Source: Syntrophomonadaceae bacterium (lineage in GTDB: Bacteria > Bacillota > Dethiobacteria > DTU022). Taken from it: 10,650 nucleotides of DNA. The position numbers and the translations under genes were made by a program. The notes under the pieces were generated by a model. That model was given only the letters and a program-made list of their open reading frames with translations. It searched no databases and had not been told where the DNA came from. This document shows, one piece after another, positions 5,795 to 10,650 of this stretch (position 1 is the first letter of the stretch; every line of letters starts with the position of its first letter). The stretch is from contig PXBM01000070.1 in assembly GCA_003566935.1 (NCBI GenBank), positions 1-10,650 of the forward strand. Direction: 5' to 3'.

Positions 5795-7594
5795 TTACTT
5801 AACTTTTAATACTGCAGTAAAGGCTTCCTGGGGAATTTCGACCCGGCCAATTTTTTTCATTTTTTTCTTACCTTCCTTCTGTTTCTCCAACAATTTCCGC
5901 TTGCGGGTAACATCTCCACCGTAAAGCTTTTCGGTAACATTCTTTCGCAGAGCTTTAACAGTTTCCCGGGCAATAACATTATTCTCCACGGCAGCCTGAA
6001 TCGGCACATCAAACATCTGCCTGGGGATAATTTCTTTTAACTTTTCTACCATTTCCCGGCCTCTCTGGTAAGCTTTATCCTGATGAATAATAAAGGATAA
6101 TGCATCAACCTTTTCAGTATTAACCAGAATATCCATCAAAACCAGTTTTGATTCCCTGTAACCATGTAGTTCATAGTCCAATGCTGCATAACCCCTGGTG
6201 CGTGATTTGAGCAAATCGAAAAAATCATAAACAATTTCAGCCAGTGGCAAATAATAGGTTAGCTTAACCCGCTCCGTATCAAGGTACTTTGTATCCCTGA
6301 ATTCCCCTCTTTTTTCCTGACACAACTCCATAACCGCACCCATGTATTCTACTGGAATTAAGATCGAAGCATCAACATAAGGCTCTTCAATTGCTTCCCT
6401 TTCTCCAGAAGGAGGCATTAGTGCAGGATTGTCAACTTCAACCATTCCTCCATCTTTTAAGTGGACCCTGTAAACCACACTGGGAGCAGATACTATTAAA
6501 TTCAGACCATACTCCCGCTCCAGCCTTTCTCTGACAATATCCATGTGCAGCAGGCCAAGAAAACCGCAGCGGAAACCAAGTCCAAGGGCTGCTGATTTTT
6601 CAGGTTCATAAGAAAGAGCTGAATCATTAAGTTTTAACCGCTCAATTGCTTCCCTCAATGTTACAAAATCATTGCTATCCTGTGGAAAAAGTCCGCAAAA
6701 AACCATGGATACAACCTTCCGGTAACCTGGCAAGGCCTTTTCTGCAGGGTTTACTGCCCCGGTTACCGTGTCACCAACCGCAGCGTCGGCAACATTCTTT
6801 ATTGAAGCAATCAGGTAGCCAACTTCACCTGCAGCCAAACCTTCAACCGGCTCCATGGCTGGCCGGAACACACCAATTTCGGATACTTCAAATTCCTTAC
6901 CGGTATTCATAAACTTAATCCTATCACCGGTATTTATACTGCCCTCTACCACCCGGATATAAGCCACAACGCCCCGGTACTTATCATAGTTTGAATCAAA
7001 AACCAGGGCTTTTAAAGGAGCACTCGGCTCACTTGGTATTGGTGGCGGAACCTTTTTGACTACAGCATCAAGAACCGCTTCTATACCTGTCCCCTGCTTG
7101 GCTGAAATGGGCAGGGCATCCGCCGCTTCATCGCCAATCAAGTCCATCAACTCGCCCTTGACTCTTTCAGGATCGGCGCTGTCAAGGTCAATCTTATTGA
7201 TCACAGGTACTATGGCTAGCTCCTCTCCCAAAGCTAAATATGTGTTGGCCAGAGTCTGGGCCTCAATTCCCTGGGCGGCATCCACCACTAAGATAGCTCC
7301 CTCACAGGCAGCAAGACTTCGCGACACCTCGTAAGTAAAATCAACATGACCCGGTGTATCAATTAAATTCAAGACATACTCTTCGCCATCGTCAGCCTGA
7401 TAAGCCAGGCGAACGGCCTGCAGCTTAATGGTGATGCCCCGTTCCCTCTCCAAGTCCATCTGATCAAGAACCTGTTCTTTCATCTCACGGGCAGTAAGAG
7501 TGCTGGTTGCTTCAAGCAGACGGTCAGCCAGGGTTGACTTGCCGTGATCGATATGCGCTATGATACAAAAATTCCTAATGTTTTCCTGCTTCAA
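5795..7594 (-). CDS. lepA: Elongation factor 4 (back-translocating GTPase LepA)
   Basis: The 599-residue product is full length for LepA. This ribosome-associated GTPase acts during initiation and elongation and is peripherally membrane-associated in some bacteria. GTPase motifs are G1 AHIDHGKST (13-21), G2 RGITIK (52-57), G3 DTPGH (79-83), G4 NKID (133-136) and G5 SAK (164-166). These are followed by EF-Tu domain II, EF-G-like domains III and V, and the LepA-specific C-terminal domain ending KKIGRVEIPQEAFTAVLKVK. The start is TTG at 7594: GGAGG at 7604-7608 lies 9 nt upstream, and the first residues KQENIRNFCIIAHIDHGKS match the family N-terminus with no ATG available. An extended -10 promoter lies just upstream. 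The usual lepA-hemN-hrcA order is not visible; its downstream neighbour is the DsrE-like gene. Confidence 0.98.
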   Translation of the reverse strand: MKQENIRNFCIIAHIDHGKSTLADRLLEATSTLTAREMKEQVLDQMDLERERGITIKLQAVRLAYQADDGEEYVLNLIDTPGHVDFTYEVSRSLAACEGAILVVDAAQGIEAQTLANTYLALGEELAIVPVINKIDLDSADPERVKGELMDLIGDEAADALPISAKQGTGIEAVLDAVVKKVPPPIPSEPSAPLKALVFDSNYDKYRGVVAYIRVVEGSINTGDRIKFMNTGKEFEVSEIGVFRPAMEPVEGLAAGEVGYLIASIKNVADAAVGDTVTGAVNPAEKALPGYRKVVSMVFCGLFPQDSNDFVTLREAIERLKLNDSALSYEPEKSAALGLGFRCGFLGLLHMDIVRERLEREYGLNLIVSAPSVVYRVHLKDGGMVEVDNPALMPPSGEREAIEEPYVDASILIPVEYMGAVMELCQEKRGEFRDTKYLDTERVKLTYYLPLAEIVYDFFDLLKSRTRGYAALDYELHGYRESKLVLMDILVNTEKVDALSFIIHQDKAYQRGREMVEKLKEIIPRQMFDVPIQAAVENNVIARETVKALRKNVTEKLYGGDVTRKRKLLEKQKEGKKKMKKIGRVEIPQEAFTAVLKVK

Positions 7595-7630
7595 ATATTA
7601 ATGCCTCCATCCAGATATTCTTCCTGTAGG

Positions 7631-7639
7631 ATTATAACA
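7631..7639 (-). promoter_or_regulatory. lepA promoter, extended -10
   Basis: On the minus strand TGT plus a perfect TATAAT (7631-7636), with only a weak TTAATT (7654-7659) at the -35 position. Transcription would start near 7624, leaving about 30 nt of leader with the GGAGG site. Confidence 0.65.
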
Positions 7640-7647
7640 CAAGATAA

Positions 7648-7674
7648 GCCAGGAATTAATTTTTGATACCTGGC
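7648..7674. repeat. Inverted repeat over the lepA -35 region
   Basis: GCCAGG (7648-7653) and CCTGGC (7669-7674) are perfect 6-bp arms separated by 15 AT-rich bases, overlapping the -35 position of the lepA promoter. It could be a repressor operator or a weak hairpin at the end of the upstream transcript. The next 60 bases also hold a tandem TTTGTGAA pair (7685-7700). Confidence 0.4.
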
Positions 7675-7776
7675 AGGACATGATTTTGTGAATTTGTGAA
7701 TTTTAAAGCTTTGCCAGATAGCGTTTTAGCGGCCGGTTTCGATTTTCATGCTGACTTCCTTTACCTTTTATCTATA

Positions 7777-8319
7777 CTATTCACGCCAGTATTCCGGCCG
7801 GTTAATTGCGTCAGCACAAAGAACATTTCCGGTTAAATTGCTCAATAAACCCGGACTCATTTCACGCACCATCCAGGCAGCAGCTATTTCCTCAGGAATA
7901 AGATATGGCGCTTCAAGGCCAAGTTTACCAGCTTGCTTAAAACCAAAACGGGGATAATAATTTGGATGGCCGAGAACAAATACCAGTTTTACTCCCTTTC
8001 GTGTCAGTATCTGTAAACCTTTTTCAACCAGCCGACTTCCTATCCCCCGGTTTTGTTCCTCTGGTAACACAGCAAGCGGAGCAAGTAATTGAATGTCCAG
8101 CTCCGAATCAGTGTCAAGTTGTGCGCTGGTAAATAAAACATGTCCGATTATCTTCTCATCCCGCAGCGCAATAAGGGAAAGCAGCGGCCGGGCAGTCGGA
8201 TCACTTAAGAGGCCATTTATAAGTTTAACAATTTCCGGACCTTCATCCTGGCCAAAAGCCTGCTCTTCAACGTTCAGTAATTCCTTCAAATCTGCTTTAA
8301 CTGCTTCGCGTATTATCAA
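7777..8319 (-). CDS. GNAT family N-acetyltransferase (YhbS-like)
   Basis: This cytoplasmic enzyme transfers acetyl from acetyl-CoA to an unknown amine. The start is chosen at TTG 8319, giving 180 residues, because the AGGAGAG ribosome site lies 8-10 nt upstream and the family normally begins with the first strand IIREA. The frame also has an ATG at 8346 (189 residues) that overlaps the upstream gene's TGA as ATGA but lacks a good ribosome site. The acetyl-CoA loop QNRGIGSRL follows the motif A strand LLAPLAVLPEEQ (about residues 78-98 from TTG). The YhbS-family signature LGHPNYYPRFGF comes about 15 residues later. The C-terminus ends GNVLCADAINRPEYWRE. It is downstream of and probably translated with the DHH phosphoesterase gene. 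No clear terminator follows before the lepA promoter. Confidence 0.9.
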   Translation of the reverse strand: MIIREAVKADLKELLNVEEQAFGQDEGPEIVKLINGLLSDPTARPLLSLIALRDEKIIGHVLFTSAQLDTDSELDIQLLAPLAVLPEEQNRGIGSRLVEKGLQILTRKGVKLVFVLGHPNYYPRFGFKQAGKLGLEAPYLIPEEIAAAWMVREMSPGLLSNLTGNVLCADAINRPEYWRE

Positions 8320-8342
8320 TGATCCAGCTCTCCTATAATATG

Positions 8343-9428
8343 TCATTTCTTAATCAGGCTTATTACTTTTTCCTTGATGTTTTCATATAGACTTTCTATC
8401 CCGGCTTTATAATAAGTGTCCCTGCTTCGGCGTAAAATATCAAGTGTTGTTGCTTCGATCACTTTCCATAACATTTCCTTTTCAGGGGTATTCCTAAAAT
8501 AGTCCAGCTTTACCTGGTATGCTCCCTTATACTGCCTACCCCCTCCGTTTGGTGTAATCCGCTTAATAATCCTATTTAAGTCAATAGAACTGCTTCCGGA
8601 TCGCAGGGAAACATCAAGGTACATTTCACCTTTCTTGGGGTTTTCTATAACAGCGAAAACCGCTACCAGGCTGTGGTTTCTATTTTTCAAAATCATATCT
8701 GCTGCCAGGGCAATGGAATCCCTGTTTTTTGAATCAACAAAACCAACTCCGTAAAGACCCCAGTCTTTATAAACAACCTCGTTGCCAATACCCTTGTTAT
8801 AGTAGAGCAGCATCTCGGGAGTTGGCGGCAAGCTGTTGATGTTTTCCAGAATATCCTGGTCTGCAAATGCAGACAGAAAGCTTAGGGCTTCTATATCGAA
8901 GGGGTTAATATGATTATAGCTATCGGTATCGGTTTGAATGCCGAACATCAATGCTGTAGCAATAACAGACATATCTTCAGCGGGCAGCTCAAGATCCAGG
9001 TTCTGCAAAATTAAAGTAACCAGGGTGCTGGTGGAACCTACATCAGTTCTAAGCAATGCATAATCAGCCGGCATTGCATCAGGTGATTTAGCGTGATGAT
9101 CAATATGAACAGCACAGGGAATACTGTCACCAATTGCTTCTACCCTGTTATTTTGAAAGTCGGGGACTATATAGGCTTCGTACTTTTTAACATAAATATC
9201 TTTACCAAAATTAACAGGTATTTTTAGTTTGTCGATAAACAGCTGGTTTTGAGGAAGCGATAATTTTCTCTCCGCATAAATTGCCGACTCAATAGAGTAA
9301 TGATCAAGGATTAGTTTAATGGCGTACGCCGAGGCAATAGCATCGGGGTCCGGTGACCCGGGGATAAAGATGGCTAAAGATTTATATTTTTGAACTGCTT
9401 CTGTGAAAAGTTCTGCTTCTTTTTTCAT
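8343..9428 (-). CDS. DHH family phosphoesterase (NrnA/exopolyphosphatase-like)
   Basis: The start is ATG 9428 (361 residues): GAGG with a 6-nt gap precedes it, while an in-frame TTG 12 bases upstream overlaps that ribosome site. Residues 20-170 are the DHH domain: IPGSPDPDAIASA (D27 and D29 from this start, a DPDA variant of the usual DHDA), VPDF (D90), the name motif HIDHHAK (D110-H111-H112), and GIQTDTDSYNH (D167, D169). These are the Mn/Mg ligands of the superfamily. The C-terminal DHHA1-like part ends in NGGGRQYKGAYQV near residue 294-306, where the usual GGGH has Arg in place of His. Superfamily members cleave oligoribonucleotides, pAp, cyclic dinucleotides or polyphosphate, and the substrate here is not predictable. 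No CBS, PAS or membrane part is present. It is the first gene of a probable operon with the GNAT gene. Confidence 0.9.
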   Translation of the reverse strand: MKKEAELFTEAVQKYKSLAIFIPGSPDPDAIASAYAIKLILDHYSIESAIYAERKLSLPQNQLFIDKLKIPVNFGKDIYVKKYEAYIVPDFQNNRVEAIGDSIPCAVHIDHHAKSPDAMPADYALLRTDVGSTSTLVTLILQNLDLELPAEDMSVIATALMFGIQTDTDSYNHINPFDIEALSFLSAFADQDILENINSLPPTPEMLLYYNKGIGNEVVYKDWGLYGVGFVDSKNRDSIALAADMILKNRNHSLVAVFAVIENPKKGEMYLDVSLRSGSSSIDLNRIIKRITPNGGGRQYKGAYQVKLDYFRNTPEKEMLWKVIEATTLDILRRSRDTYYKAGIESLYENIKEKVISLIKK

Positions 9429-9451
9429 ATACTGCCTCAACCTTTTTGATC

Positions 9452-9460
9452 ATTATACCA
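9452..9460 (-). promoter_or_regulatory. Promoter of the DHH-GNAT operon, extended -10
   Basis: On the minus strand TGG plus a perfect TATAAT (9452-9457). No recognisable -35 lies at the usual distance. The predicted start near 9445 gives a leader of about 17 nt. Confidence 0.6.
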
Positions 9461-9504
9461 TTATTTTTGCATCAGAATGTTTATAAGTTCTATTACTCAT
9501 GGTA

Positions 9505-9773
9505 AGGGGGTCAAGTATTACGAAGTATTAATTTTTAAATGTAATCATCATAGCTCTTACATGTAAGATTCTCCACCAGCAGCGCTGGTATATTAAAACC
9601 CTGGTTAGGGCACTCAAAAGAAGAACCCGTCTCCCTTACCAATTTAGCCTGATGCTGGCTCTGTTTTCCCGCCAGTACTCGTTCTAAAGAAGGGCACTCA
9701 GTCCCCGGATCAATATCTATCGAATAGCAGGGGGATTGTGCCTAAAATGCCGAGATATAGCTTCCTGACCCCT
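9505..9773. mobile_element. Hairpin-filled MITE-like element or insertion sequence remnant
   Basis: The 269-bp segment starts with AGGGGGTCAAG (9505-9515) and ends with CTGACCCCT (9765-9773), an inverted pair of GGGGTCA-type ends. Inside are several small palindromes: TCTTACATGTAAGA (9555-9568), ACCAGC-AGC-GCTGGT (9575-9589) and CCCT-GGTT-AGGG (9599-9610). CTGGC/GCCAG arms also occur near 9656-9675. An AAGTATTA direct repeat (9513-9520, 9523-9530) sits just inside the left end, and AGGGCACTCA occurs twice (9607-9616, 9691-9700). GGTAAGGG (9501-9508) is inverted at 9633-9640. GGGGTCA ends with subterminal hairpins recall Y1/REP-associated transposase elements, but no transposase is present. 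The minus frame 9535-9741 is open for 68 codons without a plausible start or recognisable product. Confidence 0.45.
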
Positions 9774-9938
9774 GTTAAACCTGTTTGCACAAATTCAATG
9801 CCCGTCGGAATAGAGTAGCCATTATTTGTGACAAAATCTCACAATTGGCTCATTAACCTGCTAAATAACTTGACAACTGATACACAGTGTTGCTAAATAT
9901 CAAATGCACCCAGAAAGGTTTTAGAAGGCACGAACTGA
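9774..9938. other. Non-coding stretch between the element and the methyltransferase pseudogene
   Basis: No gene is seen on either strand. A TTGACA (9870-9875) with TGC-TAAATA 18 bp downstream resembles a plus-strand promoter but has a poor -10 and no plus-strand gene to serve. The stretch is probably decayed 3' flank of the pseudogene. Confidence 0.4.
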
Positions 9939-10192
9939 TCACCTTTTGGAAAGCAAGTAGTGACTGACAAACCACTCATTACCGTTTCTGAAACCAAAAA
10001 ATTCCGCACAGGAAAGGAAAAACAGCCGCCAGGTTTCTGTAACCAAGTTTTTCTGCTTCACTGTTAATATGTTCAATCTGTGGGGCAGAATTTGACACGG
10101 CGGTAATTTGTGCACCGGGATATTCACGGGCCATGTAGAGAGCAGCAGAGCCCCACCCGCAGCCTGCGAGCAAGTAATTTGTCTAAATCCAT
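9939..10192 (-). pseudogene. Deleted SAM methyltransferase of the cyclopropane-fatty-acid-synthase type
   Basis: Three pieces of one family lie in order in three different frames. (1) A start: ATG 10192 with a perfect AAGGAGGG ribosome site reads MDLDKLLARRL before losing sense and stopping at codon 23. (2) The SAM-binding core LLAGCGWGSAALYMAREYPG, continuing as AQITAVSNSAPQIEHINSEA and EKLGYRNL (about 10172-10040), matches the motif I region of COG2230/CFA-synthase-like methyltransferases. (3) The extreme C-terminus TWRLFFLSCAEFFGFRNGNE, then WFVSHYLLSKR, ends at TGA 9939. Intact relatives are about 300 residues or more, so the N-terminal linker and the whole domain between strand 2 and the C-terminus, including the active-site region, are missing. 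The frames break near the codons for LLAR/LLAG and near AGAAACCTGG. The product cannot be functional. Confidence 0.8.
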
Positions 10193-10442
10193 TTTTCCCT
10201 CCTTGCTTGATCATTTCAACGAATATTTATAAATAATAATATACCATACAAATACTTAAAAGCTACAACCGGAAAACTGCGACCTAATTTTAGTTCTGAC
10301 TGATTACGTAGGCGCGAGCCTGTCCCGGGCAACTAAAACAGAACCTAAGTAACAGGAAATGCCAGTAATATTCGCTCACTGCTCCTAATCATAAAACAAG
10401 GGAATTAGAGGTAGGTGTCTATGTAAATCTGTAAAATTGATC
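10193..10442. other. Intergenic region between the pseudogene and the ABC transporter gene
   Basis: No gene is recognised. The ribosome site of the pseudogene is at 10197-10204, and its AT-rich upstream part (10215-10260) contains TATA-like motifs suitable for a promoter. A nested inverted repeat lies at 10288-10338. No clear terminator follows the ABC gene; CTCCTAAT/ATTAGAGG near 10381-10410 is an imperfect stem without a T-run. Confidence 0.4.
10288..10338. repeat. Nested inverted repeat
   Basis: The outer arms TTTTAGTT (10288-10295) and AACTAAAA (10331-10338) are perfect complements. Inside is AGGC-GCGA-GCCT (10310-10321), which as plus-strand RNA makes a short stem with a GNRA-type loop, and a CCCGGG palindrome (10324-10329). 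There is no T-run on either side, so it is not an ordinary terminator. Confidence 0.5.
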
Positions 10443-10650
10443 TTAAAGGTGAACGATTTCCGCTGCCTTCCGTACACCGGCAAAATGGCAGGAAACGAAG
10501 TGGTTCGCGTTAATTTCGCGGTATGCAGGCACTTCCCGGCTGCACAGATCATCGCTAACCGGGCACCTGGTATGAAAAACACAACCCGAGGGAGGATTGA
10601 CCGGGCTCGGCACTTCCCCTTCCAGGACAATGGGTTTGCGCAGGCGTTCT
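10443..10650 (-). CDS. C-terminal tail of an oligopeptide/dipeptide ABC transporter ATPase (OppD/F, DppD/F type)
   Basis: The coding frame enters from the right edge and stops at TAA 10443-10445, leaving 68 residues. The sequence LEGEVPSPVNPPSGCVFHTR, followed by CPVSDDLC and HFVSCHFAG, is the conserved C-terminal extension of Opp/Dpp ATPases (the oligo_HPY/TIGR01727 region) that lies after the nucleotide-binding domain. Its four Cys (C23, C29, C36, C54 of the visible part) follow the C-x5-C-x6-C-xn-C pattern, linked in some Dpp ATPases to an iron-sulfur cluster. The Walker A, Walker B and signature motifs lie outside the window, so D-type and F-type subunits cannot be told apart. As the last gene on its strand before a gene-poor region, it is probably the distal gene of the transporter operon. 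An overlapping minus-strand open frame (10385-10630) is a shadow of it. Confidence 0.92.
   Translation of the reverse strand, partial: ERLRKPIVLEGEVPSPVNPPSGCVFHTRCPVSDDLCSREVPAYREINANHFVSCHFAGVRKAAEIVHL

Noticed and set aside
6646..7334. Plus-strand open frames within lepA
   Set aside because: They lie entirely inside an intact, highly conserved gene and have no recognisable products.
7690..7750. Seven-codon ORF (MKIETGR) after a GGAAG site on the minus strand between the GNAT gene and lepA
   Set aside because: Too short, with no conservation or structure to support a leader peptide. Probably chance.
9505..9773. Group II intron or CRISPR-like array as an explanation for the clustered hairpins
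   Set aside because: No domain V-type sequence or reverse transcriptase is present, and the repeats are not regularly spaced or of equal length.
9870..9899. Plus-strand TTGACA with a TGC-TAAATA -10
   Set aside because: The -10 matches the consensus poorly, and no plus-strand gene lies downstream.
10385..10630. 81-codon minus-strand open frame
   Set aside because: It overlaps the ABC ATPase C-terminus in another frame. The 10443-10650 frame has clear family motifs, while this one has none.

Overview
The window looks like chromosomal DNA of a low-to-mid GC Firmicute, most likely an anaerobic Clostridia-type bacterium. This rests on strong AGGAGG-type ribosome sites, SigA-like promoters that often carry the TGn extended -10, TTG starts, an AcuB-like CBS/ACT protein, an EpsC-type serine acetyltransferase and a YqeM-like methyltransferase. 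The genus cannot be fixed from this sequence. Most genes are ordinary housekeeping or stress genes, and most lie on the minus strand.

Layout. Bases 3-209 (+) are the C-terminal end of a membrane protein, probably a permease. It converges on cysE (219-1190, -). A compact divergent promoter region separates cysE from a class I SAM methyltransferase (1368-2114, +), whose perfect extended -10 sits so close to the ATG that the mRNA is probably leaderless. Next is a small Cys-rich protein (2260-2568, +) with its own near-consensus promoter and a strong terminator. On the minus strand follow an AcuB-like CBS-CBS-ACT protein (2769-3395), a UspA protein (3470-3943) and a short coiled-coil protein resembling the sll1863 stress family (4244-4519). 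An HD-domain hydrolase (4763-5338, +) converges on a DsrE-like protein (5420-5758, -), which lies just downstream of lepA (5795-7594, -). Further up the minus strand are a GNAT acetyltransferase (7777-8319) and a DHH phosphoesterase (8343-9428), which form an operon.

The last 1.2 kb is decayed or accessory. Bases 9505-9773 form a 269-bp element bounded by inverted GGGGTCA ends and filled with small hairpins, which looks like a MITE or the remnant of an insertion element. Bases 9939-10192 are a cyclopropane-synthase-like methyltransferase reduced by internal deletions to three pieces in three frames. An unexplained nested inverted repeat lies at 10288-10338. The window ends in the C-terminal Cys-rich tail of an Opp/Dpp-type ABC ATPase (10443-10650, -).

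Functional theme. The 2.2-5.8 kb stretch groups nucleotide-sensing or stress-type proteins (CBS/ACT, Usp, coiled-coil, HD, DsrE) with an orphan Cys-rich protein. This suggests general stress and redox maintenance, not a dedicated pathway. I see no CRISPR array, tRNA, rRNA, phage module or clear defence system. The most unusual items are the hairpin-filled element, the deleted methyltransferase gene, the leaderless promoter and the Cys-rich orphan.
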